DNA of 64,000 nt from Mesorhizobium qingshengii (lineage in GTDB: Bacteria > Pseudomonadota > Alphaproteobacteria > Rhizobiales > Rhizobiaceae), in NCBI RefSeq assembly GCF_900103325.1, contig NZ_FMXM01000010.1, positions 186,001-250,000 on the forward strand. Direction: 5' to 3'. Under the pieces are notes generated by a model, which saw only the letters and a program-made list of their open reading frames with translations, was not told the DNA's origin and searched no databases. Position numbers and translations under genes: made by a program. Below, piece by piece: positions 23,109 to 30,788 of the stretch. The first letter of the stretch is position 1, and the number at the start of each line of letters is the position of its first letter.

Positions 23109-23792
23109 TCAGAATTTCTCACCGGCCGGCCGCAGGTCAAGCTCGTGTGTCCAGGCACTGCGCTGCTGGCGGTGGAGCTGATAGTAAGCTTCCGAGATGG
23201 CCGTCGGCGCCATGCCGTCTCCCGATCCTGCTTCGCCATCCTCGTTGATCATGCCATCGATGATGACATGGGCTACGTGAACGCCTTTTGGGCCGAGTTC
23301 ACGCGCCATGCTCTGGGCCAGGGCGCGAAGGCCGAACTTGGGCACCGCGAAGGCTGCAAAACCAGCGCCGCCACGGATAGACCCGGTGGCACCGGTAAAA
23401 ATGATCGTGCCTCGGCCAAACGGCAACATCGACGCTGTTGCCGCCCGGCCGACCAGGAATCCGCCAAAGCAACCGGTGCGCCATGCCTCTTCGAAGAGCT
23501 TGTCGGAGATGTCGAGAATGCCGGCACGATCCCACGTTCCGACATTGAACGCCACGAGATCGGGTTGACCGAGGTCTTTCGTCACCTGCGCGAACATCGC
23601 CGTGACCTGGTCGCCGATCGTGGCGTCACATGCGTAGCCGTGAACAAGGTCGCGGTATTCCGGCGCCTCAGGGGTGCTGCCCTTGCGGGAGACCGCGGCC
23701 ACGCTCATGCCCGCTTCGGCAAAGCGCCGGACCAAAGCGTTCCCAAGTCCCGGCCCGGCTCCAACCACAATGGCGACTTCTCTGTCGGTCAT
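23109..23792 (-). CDS. Short-chain dehydrogenase/reductase family protein with substituted catalytic Tyr
   Basis: A 227-residue Rossmann protein. The nucleotide motif is VVGAGPGLGNALVRRFAEAG. The NAG-like motif is replaced by FNVGTWD, and the usual YxxxK is FAVPK, so the catalytic tyrosine is Phe while the lysine remains. I recall this subfamily, with its ALAQSMARELGPKGVHVAHV segment, as commonly lacking the Tyr; this may be normal for it. Start MTDREVAIV (23792). It follows the peroxiredoxin by 29 nt. Confidence 0.85.
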   Translation of the reverse strand: MTDREVAIVVGAGPGLGNALVRRFAEAGMSVAAVSRKGSTPEAPEYRDLVHGYACDATIGDQVTAMFAQVTKDLGQPDLVAFNVGTWDRAGILDISDKLFEEAWRTGCFGGFLVGRAATASMLPFGRGTIIFTGATGSIRGGAGFAAFAVPKFGLRALAQSMARELGPKGVHVAHVIIDGMINEDGEAGSGDGMAPTAISEAYYQLHRQQRSAWTHELDLRPAGEKF

Positions 23793-23821
23793 CGATCCTC
23801 TCCCTTCGACGGCAAGAACGG

Positions 23822-24298
23822 TCATTTGTGGGATTTGACGTAGCGAACGAAGCCCGCGACATCGTCGGCGACAAGCCTGCCAATGGCTCCGCTGGAATAC
23901 ACTGCGGTGAGAACCTTGCCGCCTGGATCCAGGACGAAACCGGTGGACTGCAGGTAGCGCGGACTGTCATTGGTGTATGCACCGGTCGCCGCGGCGATTT
24001 CGTCCGCATCCGCCCCGTATCCGATCGGAAATCCAAGGCGGTGCTTTTCGACCAGGACAAGAGAGTCCGCCTCGTCATCGACCGACAGGGCAACGACCTT
24101 GACGCCGAGTTCGGCGAGCGTGTTGGCCGCGCGCGAAAACGCCGCGAGTTGCGCGTTGCAATATGGGCACCAAGAACCGCGGTAGAACAGCACGACTCCG
24201 AAAGACCCCGCAAGATCGCCGGGCAAAGAGATCGTGCCGCCGCCGACGGCATTAATCGCGAGAGCGGGGAAGATGTCGCCGTTGGACAGCACGGGCAT
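23822..24298 (-). CDS. Peroxiredoxin-like AhpC/TSA family protein
   Basis: A 158-residue thioredoxin-fold protein with the redox motif GSWCPYCNAQLAAF near residue 50, in which both cysteines of CPYC are present. It would reduce peroxides in the cytoplasm. AGGAG upstream selects ATG 24298 over the longer frame. It forms an operon with the SDR gene. A palindrome at 24314-24329 lies just before it and the divergent TetR gene, which suggests repression by that regulator. Confidence 0.88.
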   Translation of the reverse strand: MPVLSNGDIFPALAINAVGGGTISLPGDLAGSFGVVLFYRGSWCPYCNAQLAAFSRAANTLAELGVKVVALSVDDEADSLVLVEKHRLGFPIGYGADADEIAAATGAYTNDSPRYLQSTGFVLDPGGKVLTAVYSSGAIGRLVADDVAGFVRYVKSHK

Positions 24299-24313
24299 GG
24301 GTTCTCCTAAAAG

Positions 24314-24329
24314 TGGACTAATCAGTCCA
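24314..24329. promoter_or_regulatory. Probable TetR-family operator
   Basis: TGGACTAATCAGTCCA is a perfect 6-bp inverted repeat with a 4-nt spacer, in the 74-nt gap between the peroxiredoxin gene (minus) and the TetR gene (plus). The position and size are those of an autoregulatory TetR operator controlling both directions. Confidence 0.6.
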
Positions 24330-24372
24330 GTCATAGTTGCTAAATCGCGGCCTGTCAATTAGGATCCTGGTC

Positions 24373-24987
24373 ATGGCAAGCATCGAAATCGGACAGCCTC
24401 TGACCGCACGGGGGAAAGCGACGCGCGCTCGCATCGTCGAGGCAGCGACCGAACTGGTGCGTGCCCACGGTGTCGCCAACACCAGCCTCGACGCGGTGCT
24501 GGCGGCAAGTGACACCAGCAAGTCGCAACTCTATCACTACTTCGCGGATAAGGACGATCTCGTGCTCGCGGTCATCCAGCGTCAGACCGAGTGTGTTCTC
24601 GCAACGCACGAGTCTCATCTGCGCAAGTTGCACTCATTGGCGGGATTGCGCCGCTGGCGGGATGCAGTGGTCGAGTTGTCTCGGCAGACCGACTGCGCGG
24701 GTGGCTGTCCGCTCGGTTCGTTGGTTTCCGAACTAGCCGAGTCACCGCGCCCTCGCGAACTGCTCGCTGAAAGCTTCGCACGGTGGGAAGCGCTTCTGGT
24801 GGCGGGGTTCAGGGCAATACAAGTGCGATCGGGAACGAGCCGGGACTGCGACCTGACCGAACTTGCCACCGTGGTGCTGGCGGCGCTGCAGGGCGGCCTG
24901 CTGCTCGCCCAGACCACCCGTTCCACTCGTGCCCTCGAACTCGCCCTCGACATGGCCATCGACCGTGTCGAGGCACAATTGGCCTGA
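24373..24987 (+). CDS. TetR/AcrR-family transcriptional regulator
   Basis: A 204-residue repressor. The N-terminal helix-turn-helix spans about residues 15-60 (RIVEAATELVRAHGVANTSL, then SKSQLYHYFADKDDLV). The C-terminal ligand domain contains two cysteines (TDCAGGCPLGSLVSEL), a feature of the YxaF/LmrA-like branch that responds to electrophiles or flavonoids. AGGATCC precedes ATG 24373; an upstream ATG at 24337 would put the operator very near the start. It is divergent from peroxiredoxin-SDR. Confidence 0.92.
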   Translation: MASIEIGQPLTARGKATRARIVEAATELVRAHGVANTSLDAVLAASDTSKSQLYHYFADKDDLVLAVIQRQTECVLATHESHLRKLHSLAGLRRWRDAVVELSRQTDCAGGCPLGSLVSELAESPRPRELLAESFARWEALLVAGFRAIQVRSGTSRDCDLTELATVVLAALQGGLLLAQTTRSTRALELALDMAIDRVEAQLA

Positions 24988-25225
24988 CACATTCCACGCG
25001 ACAGCGGTGAATGCCTGGGAAGCGGCCTGACCCACGTCTTGGCAGTGATGGGAATTGCCTGCTCTATCCGGGCATCGCTTGGCTGCGTCGTGCGGTCACA
25101 AGTTCGGCTCCGGACAGATTGCGTGACCCCAGCATTGGCAGGAGCAGCCCAAAACAGAAAATCGAAAGTGTTGACCTGTGTTTCCACCACTTCGATTTTG
25201 CCGGCCGATTGCCGCGGTCGCTTTC

Positions 25226-25747
25226 TTATTCTTGGTTCAGAACGAGGCGCATGGCGCAACGTCGGCTTGCTGGCATTCCGTGTTCGACCTCTCGACGTAG
25301 CACTTGGCGAAGCCGCTCTCCTGCTTGCGCATCGTCCAGCATCAGAAACCCCAGCTTGTGGTAGAACGGAGCGTTCCAGATGACATCCCGGAACGTCGTC
25401 AGGGTGAGCGCGGCAAGGCGGCGCTCCCTCGCATCCGCGATTGCTTTATCGAGCAAGGCGCGTCCGATACCCGAGCGCTGGCGATCAAGGCGCACGGCAA
25501 GTTCCCAGATGTGTAATGTGTCGTCGTGGATCTCCGCGCTAAGGAACGCGACCGGCTGGTCGTCGTGCTCCACCGCAACCCAGCACTTGCCCTTGGCGAT
25601 GAGTTCACAATGGCGCTCGACGGTCTGGTTGTCGTCATCGGTGATCCAGGCAAGCTCTGCAATTTCACGGTAAGCCTCACCAGCCGACTGTTCGATATCG
25701 GGTAGTGCTTCCGCGTCACCTTCTTGCGCCATTCGAATGGTGGTCAT
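25226..25747 (-). CDS. GNAT-family N-acetyltransferase
   Basis: A 173-residue acetyltransferase. The acetyl-CoA site is LDRQRSGIGRALLDKAIADA (Q/RxxGxG/A), preceded by LHIWELAVRLD. Its start overlaps the stop of the upstream GNAT gene by 4 nt (ATGA), so the two are co-translated. The substrate is unknown. Confidence 0.88.
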   Translation of the reverse strand: MTTIRMAQEGDAEALPDIEQSAGEAYREIAELAWITDDDNQTVERHCELIAKGKCWVAVEHDDQPVAFLSAEIHDDTLHIWELAVRLDRQRSGIGRALLDKAIADARERRLAALTLTTFRDVIWNAPFYHKLGFLMLDDAQAGERLRQVLRREVEHGMPASRRCAMRLVLNQE

Positions 25748-26184
25748 GGAGTTGCCGTCGTGGCTTCCAAGGTTCTGCAGAGAATGACGTTGGAGTGTCC
25801 CTCGGGCCAATCCGCAAATTCGGCTACACGCACGAAACCCGCTTTTTCATACATTCCTGGCGCCTGGAAGTCATGGCTCTGCACCCAAATCCGCCGAACG
25901 CCTCGAATGGCAGCCTCGGCGGCGAAGGCGTTCAACAACTCTCGCGCATAGCCGCGTCCCCGATACGCCTCATCGATCCACATCTGTTTGAGTTCGGATG
26001 TGCCCGCCCAGGAATATCCTGTCGCAACGCCGACGATGCGTCCCACCTCGTCGCGGATCACAAAGCCAAGGCCCTGGGCGTCATCGCGCCCTACCGCATC
26101 CCGGTTGTAGGCGTAGATCCTGTCTTCGATGGCGTCGATTTCAATCGCCGAAAGATCGTGCTTGGGTTGGGCAAGGGTAGTCAT
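25744..26184 (-). CDS. GNAT-family N-acetyltransferase
   Basis: A 146-residue acetyltransferase with the coenzyme A motif YRGRGYARELLNAFAAEA and the preceding strand ELKQMWIDEAYRG. It overlaps both neighbours by 4 nt: its start overlaps the DoxX stop, and its stop overlaps the next GNAT start. The three genes are therefore one tightly coupled unit, DoxX-GNAT-GNAT. Confidence 0.9.
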   Translation of the reverse strand: MTTLAQPKHDLSAIEIDAIEDRIYAYNRDAVGRDDAQGLGFVIRDEVGRIVGVATGYSWAGTSELKQMWIDEAYRGRGYARELLNAFAAEAAIRGVRRIWVQSHDFQAPGMYEKAGFVRVAEFADWPEGHSNVILCRTLEATTATP

Positions 26185-26690
26185 CTCGATCGCTCGATTC
26201 CCTTGGGTCGAGGCAAGACCGTCTCAAGCGATAAACGGCCAGGACCGCCGACCGCAAGCGTTGCAAGGCCGGCCAGGTAAAGCAGGATGATCTCGTAGCC
26301 GACGGGCCCGAATCGGATTCCTGCCGACGTCACTTCGGCAAACTTCACCGAGAAGAATCCATATTGGGAATGGACCGTGAACAATGCCGTCAAAAGCACG
26401 ATCGCCATCGGCACGCTGACGAGCGGAATAAATACGCCCGCCAGTACGGCACCGCCGCCGACGAGTTCAACCAGCGTCGTCAGCCATGCCAGCAATTGTG
26501 GCTCGGGCACTCCCAGCGTCTGAAGCACGACGCCAAAGCTTTCCGGTCCCCTGCTGAGTTTGGCGTAACCATGGGCCAGAAAGCCAAAGCCCACGATCAA
26601 CCTTATCGGCAATGGCGCCCATCCGGCGGCAGCGCTGGATGAGGAGAGTGTGGTTCTCCAGACAAGTCTACGGAAATGCATTGCCGGCAT
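26181..26690 (-). CDS. DoxX-family membrane protein
   Basis: About 169 residues with four hydrophobic helices: RLIVGFGFLAHGYAKLSRGP, AWLTTLVELVGGGAVLAGVF, MAIVLLTALFTVHSQYGFF and EIILLYLAGLATLAVGG. DoxX proteins are inner-membrane proteins linked to thiosulfate oxidation and redox stress. GAAGAGGGT stands close to ATG 26690; the ATG three codons on (26681) has better spacing, so the start is ambiguous. First gene of DoxX-GNAT-GNAT. Confidence 0.85.
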   Translation of the reverse strand: MPAMHFRRLVWRTTLSSSSAAAGWAPLPIRLIVGFGFLAHGYAKLSRGPESFGVVLQTLGVPEPQLLAWLTTLVELVGGGAVLAGVFIPLVSVPMAIVLLTALFTVHSQYGFFSVKFAEVTSAGIRFGPVGYEIILLYLAGLATLAVGGPGRLSLETVLPRPKGIERSR

Positions 26691-26907
26691 ACCCTCTTCT
26701 TTGTGCGGTGTGCCTGAAGTTGGGCACCACCTGAAAAAGCCCGACATGACGGACCGAGCGACAGTCTGTTATTCGTCCATTGTGACTGCCCGTTACGACC
26801 TCACGGCAACGTTACCGCCGCTTGGGGATGGCTCGGCGAGAGCAGAACCGAAATCGCCCGGCCAACCTCACGCGGTAGACCGGGCGTAGCGGTGGAAGCG
26901 CGGCCGA

Positions 26908-27453
26908 TCAGGCGGCTTCGGCGGCGCGAACGACGGGAAAGTCGATATCGGTCTCGGCAACATTGTTGATGAGGTTGGTCAGGAAGTTTTCGGCCACGAC
27001 GGCGACAATCTCGATGACTTGAGCCTCGGTGAAGCCAGCCAGTTTCACGGCGGCAATGTCGGCGTCCTTTACCTTGCCGCGGGTCTCCGCCACCCTGGCC
27101 GCGAAACGCACCGCCGCGTCAGCCTTCGCATCGCCCGACGCGCCCTTGCGGTTGAGCGCGATCTCCTCGGCGCTGATCTTTGCCAGGTTGAGGCCGAGAT
27201 AGGTATGAGCAGACAGGCAGTAATCGCAGCCGTTCACTTGGGCAACGGCCAATGCAATGCGCTCGCGGGTCTTTACGTCCAATGCTCTGGTGAGAGCACC
27301 GGACAAGCTGGTCATGCCCGCCAGAGCTGCAGGGCTTATCGAAACGAGGCGGAAGAGGCCGGGAACGACGCCAAGCTGCTTGTTCACGGCGTCGAGAATG
27401 GGTTGCGAGGCGACCGGCGCTGCTTCGCGGGTTGGGATGGCGATGCGGGACAT
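26908..27453 (-). CDS. AhpD-like/carboxymuconolactone decarboxylase-family protein
   Basis: A 181-residue all-helical protein with the AhpD redox motif CDYCLSAHTYLG (Cys-x2-Cys-x3-His), preceded by RERIALAVAQVNG. This is the arrangement of alkylhydroperoxidase D-like proteins that reduce peroxides or electrophiles. It is divergent from a LysR gene, a pairing common for this family. The C-terminal segment NFLTNLINNVAETDIDFP is typical of these single-domain members. Confidence 0.9.
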   Translation of the reverse strand: MSRIAIPTREAAPVASQPILDAVNKQLGVVPGLFRLVSISPAALAGMTSLSGALTRALDVKTRERIALAVAQVNGCDYCLSAHTYLGLNLAKISAEEIALNRKGASGDAKADAAVRFAARVAETRGKVKDADIAAVKLAGFTEAQVIEIVAVVAENFLTNLINNVAETDIDFPVVRAAEAA

Positions 27454-27501
27454 TCATATCTCTCCTGTTCGATGATGTCGGTGCGACAGGGAGCTGTCTA
27501 T

Positions 27502-27541
27502 TATCTTCCAAATGGCGAGAGTATCGGATACTTATAAGATA
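27502..27541. promoter_or_regulatory. Cluster of TATC/GATA half-sites in a divergent promoter
   Basis: The gap between the AhpD-like gene and the LysR gene holds TATC at 27502 and 27522 and GATA at 27527 and 27538. These include GTATCGGATAC (27521-27531), an 11-nt palindrome. This is a plausible binding region for the adjacent LysR protein. I see no clear -35/-10 pair. Confidence 0.4.
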
Positions 27542-27572
27542 TAACCTCTCAATATTCGGAAGGTGATGACTC

Positions 27573-28505
27573 GTGGACCGTCTCGAAGCCATGTCAATTT
27601 TGATTGCCGCCGTCGAAACCGGCAGTCTGTCGGCGGCAGGGCGCAAACTCGGAACACCCCTTCCAACCATCAGCCGCAAGGTCGCGGAGTTGGAGGCCTA
27701 TCTCCACACCCGCTTGCTCGTCCGATCGACACGCCGACTTGTCCTGACCGACAGCGGAGCCGCCTATGTCGCCGCCTGCAAGCGAATCCTGGAGCAGGTG
27801 GGCGAGGCGGAGCGAGCCGCATCCGGCGAATACAACGCGCCAAAGGGCGATCTGATCATTACGGCTCCCGTCGTATTCGGACGACTGCATGTGCTACCGG
27901 CGATAAATGATTTCCTGTCGTACTTTCCCGACATCAACGTTCGGTTGGTGCTGTCAGACCGCAATGTGAATCTCATCGACGACCATGTCGATATGGCGGT
28001 TCGAATTGGCCCTTTGCCAGACAGCAGCATGGTGGCGACGCGGGTAGGATCCGTGCGTCGTGTTGTCTGCGGCAGTCCGGCCTACTTTGCTGACCATGGC
28101 GTGCCGACGGCGCCGGCCGATCTTTCCGCGGTCTCTTGCGTCACCTTCGATGTCCTGGCGTCCGCCACATCCTGGAGTTTTGCCACGCCAGGCTCGAATG
28201 CTGACCAGACCGTAGCCATCCGCTCACGCCTTTCAGTGAATACCGCGGAAGCCGCGATCGACGCGGCCGTGGCAGGTGTAGGCGTCACCAGGGTTCTCTC
28301 CTATCAAGCGGCAAAGGCGATCGAGCAAGGAAAGCTGGTGGCCGTTCTTGAAGAGTTCGAGCCGGAACCCATGCCGGTCAGCCTTCTCCATGCAGGTCAG
28401 GGGCTTTTGCCCCTCAAGATGCGATCCTTTCTTGATTTTGTGGCCCCGCGTTTGCGCAAAGCCCTTCTGCCGCCGAAGCATGACGGATGGCCAATCCGTC
28501 ATTGA
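27573..28505 (+). CDS. LysR-family transcriptional regulator
   Basis: A 310-residue regulator of the subfamily beginning MDRLEAMSILIAAVETGSLS. The winged helix spans about residues 1-60 (AAGRKLGTPLPTISRKVAEL), then a linker helix and a periplasmic-binding-like effector domain (GDLIITAPVVFGRLHVLPAI, VNTAEAAIDAAVAGVGVTR). It is divergent from the AhpD-like gene and is probably its regulator. It belongs to a different LysR branch from the other four in this block. Confidence 0.93.
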   Translation: MDRLEAMSILIAAVETGSLSAAGRKLGTPLPTISRKVAELEAYLHTRLLVRSTRRLVLTDSGAAYVAACKRILEQVGEAERAASGEYNAPKGDLIITAPVVFGRLHVLPAINDFLSYFPDINVRLVLSDRNVNLIDDHVDMAVRIGPLPDSSMVATRVGSVRRVVCGSPAYFADHGVPTAPADLSAVSCVTFDVLASATSWSFATPGSNADQTVAIRSRLSVNTAEAAIDAAVAGVGVTRVLSYQAAKAIEQGKLVAVLEEFEPEPMPVSLLHAGQGLLPLKMRSFLDFVAPRLRKALLPPKHDGWPIRH

Positions 28506-28582
28506 TGCACAAGGTAATCGCCTTGGGGTGAAAGCTCCGCGTTCGAACCGCGGACGTGGCTGATAAGTCCAGCGTGGCCTTG

Positions 28583-28618
28583 TTCGACACCATTCTAACG
28601 CCTATTAAAGGGTTACAA
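28583..28618 (+). promoter_or_regulatory. Upstream element shared with the hydrolase gene (copy A)
   Basis: This stretch (TTCGACACCATT, then AACG, ATTAAAG and GGTTACAA) lies 36 nt before the CGNR gene. It aligns with 29381-29416 upstream of the alpha/beta hydrolase, with the same order and nearly the same spacing of TTCGAxACCATT, AACG, ATTAA and GGTTACAA. A common regulator or promoter is implied. Confidence 0.55.
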
Positions 28619-28653
28619 TTGCCATTGCTGAAATGATTGGAAAAGAGCCGAAG

Positions 28654-29229
28654 ATGGGTGTGCAAGTGACCGGCGAGCTGCGGGACGGAATGCCCTTCGT
28701 TGGAGGCAGGCTCTGGATCGACTTCGTCAATTCGGCGACCGCAACAATGGGCGATTTCCTCGAAACGCCCGACGGGTGGCGCCGTTGGATTGCGGCCGCG
28801 GACTTGCCGCCAGCGGCAACAGGGGAAGTGCCGGACGTCGGACCGGCGCGTGACCTGCGCACGGCCCTGGCGACCCTGTTGGCGCATCTGATCCGGCAAA
28901 CCAGACCGCCCCAGCAAGCCATCGACGCCGTCAACCGGCATCTGGGAGAGGTTGCGGTCCGCAAGCAACTCCAGATTCGCGACGGCGTGCTGGTCATCGG
29001 TGCCGCGACCACGGGTGGCAATGATGTCCTGGCGGCTATCGCGCAGGATTTTGCCGACTTTGCCGCTGATTTCGAACCACATCGCCTGCGTCACTGCAGC
29101 GGGCCGGACTGCACGCTGGCTTTCTACGACACCGCCCGCAACGCGACCCGGCGCTGGTGTTCCATGGCCCTGTGTGGCAACCGCCACAAGGTCAAGACGC
29201 ACCGCGCGAGGAAGCTCGTCTGCGACTAG
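28654..29229 (+). CDS. CGNR zinc-finger (ABATE-domain) putative regulator
   Basis: About 191 residues. The N-terminal part (GRLWIDFVNSATATMGD) resembles the stress-responsive ABATE domain. The C-terminal CGNR zinc finger is complete: HCSGPDCTLAFYDTARNATR then WCSMALCGNRHKVK, with four cysteines. These proteins are presumed DNA-binding regulators. GGAAAAGAG 7 nt upstream favours ATG 28654; ATG 28633 has no ribosome site. Its upstream element recurs before the hydrolase gene, so it may control itself and that gene. Confidence 0.88.
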   Translation: MGVQVTGELRDGMPFVGGRLWIDFVNSATATMGDFLETPDGWRRWIAAADLPPAATGEVPDVGPARDLRTALATLLAHLIRQTRPPQQAIDAVNRHLGEVAVRKQLQIRDGVLVIGAATTGGNDVLAAIAQDFADFAADFEPHRLRHCSGPDCTLAFYDTARNATRRWCSMALCGNRHKVKTHRARKLVCD

Positions 29230-29343
29230 GCACCCAATCGACTCCCATTGAGCTGTGAGCTGGCTCCGTCAGAGCCATCCGAGAAACAAACGGGCAATCG
29301 CGCACCGGGTGCCGCGTCACGGTATCGTGAGGCGTCTCCTTCT

Positions 29344-29414
29344 GTAACCATTAAAAATACCGTTGACAGGTTTCGATAAGTTCGAAACCATTAAAACGTG
29401 AAATTAACGGTTAC
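29344..29414. promoter_or_regulatory. 71-bp imperfect dyad containing a -35-like TTGACA
   Basis: Outer arms GTAACCATTAA (29344) and TTAACGGTTAC (29404) and inner arms GGTTTCGA (29369) and TCGAAACC (29382) share one centre at 29379. Aligned to its own complement, 23 of 35 positions match. TTGACA at 29363-29368 lies inside, so binding would affect a promoter there. The right half is the element shared with the CGNR gene. Confidence 0.6.
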
Positions 29415-29426
29415 AAGGTTCGCAAC

Positions 29427-30422
29427 ATGTTCCAGACGTCATCTCTCCCGGGCAGTTCCGCCCTTTCCCGCTCCTGGCGCGGCGGCTTGATCGGGGCGCT
29501 ACTCGCTGCTGTGGCTTCGATTCCATCCGTCTTTGCGGGCCAAGCGGCCAACGTCGAGACACTTTCGAAGACGGTGAAGGTGGATGGGCTCGACATCTTC
29601 TATCGCGAGGCCGGGCCAAAGGACGCGCCAGTCGTCTTGCTGCTGCACGGTTTTCCCTCTTCCTCGCACATGTATCGCAACCTGATCCCCAGGCTCGCGG
29701 CACACTACCGGGTCATCGCGCCGGACTATCCAGGTTTTGGCTATAGTTCAGCGCCAACACTTGACCATTTCGCCTATACGTTTGGTGCGGTGACCGACAT
29801 CGTCGACCACTTTACCCAGACTGTCGGAGCTAAGAACTATGTGCTCTTCATGCAGGACTATGGTGGCCCCGTCGGCTTCCGCCTGGCAGTCAAGCATCCG
29901 GAGCGTCTGCGTGGCCTGATCATACAGAACGCAGTGGCAAACGTCGAAGGCTGGAACCCTGACGTGGTGAAGCAGCTTTCGCCTTTTTGGGTGGAACGCA
30001 ACGCAGAGACGGAAAAGCCAATCCGCGACATTCTCACCCCTGACGCCACGAAATTCGAATACACGCACGGCACCACGCGACCGGACAAACTGTCGCCAGA
30101 TGCTTGGACCGTCGATCAGGCGGGCCTCGACCGGCCGGGCAATGTCGACATCCAACTCCAGTATTTCCACGACTACCAGACCAACGTCGCCCTCTATCCT
30201 GAGTGGGGTAAGTTTCTGAAATCGGCACAGCCGCCACTCCTCATCGTCTGGGGCAGGAACGACCCGTATTTCACGCTGAAGGGCGTGGACTATCTCAAGG
30301 GGCTGGTCCCGGGTGCAGAGGTCCATCTTTACGACGCCGGCCATTTCGCGCTCGAAACCTATGGTGACGAGATCGCCGCGACCTCGCTTGAGTTCCTGTC
30401 GCGATTGCCAAAGATCAATTGA
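29427..30422 (+). CDS. Exported alpha/beta hydrolase, epoxide hydrolase/haloalkane dehalogenase-like
   Basis: A 331-residue hydrolase. An N-terminal signal sequence (about 1-38, GGLIGALLAAVASIPSVFAG) predicts export. The oxyanion motif is HGFPSSSHMYRNL, the nucleophile motif FMQDYGGPVGF carries Asp (as in epoxide hydrolases and dehalogenases), and the acid and base are seen in WGRNDPYF and DAGHFALE. It probably opens an epoxide or removes halide in the periplasm; the substrate is unknown. A 71-bp dyad lies immediately upstream. Length is normal. Confidence 0.9.
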   Translation: MFQTSSLPGSSALSRSWRGGLIGALLAAVASIPSVFAGQAANVETLSKTVKVDGLDIFYREAGPKDAPVVLLLHGFPSSSHMYRNLIPRLAAHYRVIAPDYPGFGYSSAPTLDHFAYTFGAVTDIVDHFTQTVGAKNYVLFMQDYGGPVGFRLAVKHPERLRGLIIQNAVANVEGWNPDVVKQLSPFWVERNAETEKPIRDILTPDATKFEYTHGTTRPDKLSPDAWTVDQAGLDRPGNVDIQLQYFHDYQTNVALYPEWGKFLKSAQPPLLIVWGRNDPYFTLKGVDYLKGLVPGAEVHLYDAGHFALETYGDEIAATSLEFLSRLPKIN

Positions 30423-30442
30423 TCGACTTCGCAGGGGTACCG

Positions 30443-30763
30443 TCATGTCCTGTTGGCGGTTCCCGAAATAAGGGGCGCTCCGATGCATTTGTCGGAGCGC
30501 CGCGCCCAAAAGCGGAGCCGCGGGCGTCCCGGCCAGCCGGCCCCAGGATGGTTTGACGCATAAGAGCGGGACTGGCGATAGTAGTTCGCGTCTCGAATGG
30601 TCGTGAAGTTGCGCCGATCTGATACCGGATTGAAACTCATGGCATAGAGATCGGAGATAACGACCTCGTGCCCCGCCGCTGATGGTGCATCCTGCGCCGC
30701 GCGGGTTAGGGCGCCGTTGAAGCTATTGGGCTCCGGGTGGGCATGAACGATGAAAATGCGCAC
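30443..30763 (-). pseudogene. Truncated NAD(P)H quinone oxidoreductase (flavodoxin-like) remnant
   Basis: The first 70 or so residues (MRIFIVHAHPEPNSFNGALT, ISDLYAMSFNPVSDRRNF, RDANYYRQ) match the N-terminus of NQO1/MdaB-like flavodoxin-fold quinone reductases. The next 35 residues match nothing, and the remaining two-thirds of the family is absent, including the active-site Phe-Pro-Leu-Trp-Trp region. I read this as a 3'-deleted remnant. It lies just downstream of the bufferin-type operon on the same strand. Confidence 0.7.
30474..30501. terminator. Perfect 10-bp stem-loop downstream of the hydrolase gene
   Basis: GGCGCTCCGA, an 8-nt loop and the exact complement TCGGAGCGCC lie 52 nt after the hydrolase stop, inside the truncated reductase frame. 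There is no T-run on either side, so it is terminator-like rather than a proven intrinsic terminator. Confidence 0.5.
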
Positions 30764-30788
30764 CGTGCTTTCCTACTGGTCGAGATGT

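Noticed and set aside
29344..29389. GTAACC as the -35 of a SigF-like ECF promoter with CGAA as -10
   Set aside because: The distance from GTAACC to the first CGA is 24 nt rather than about 16, and the dyad explains the sequence better.
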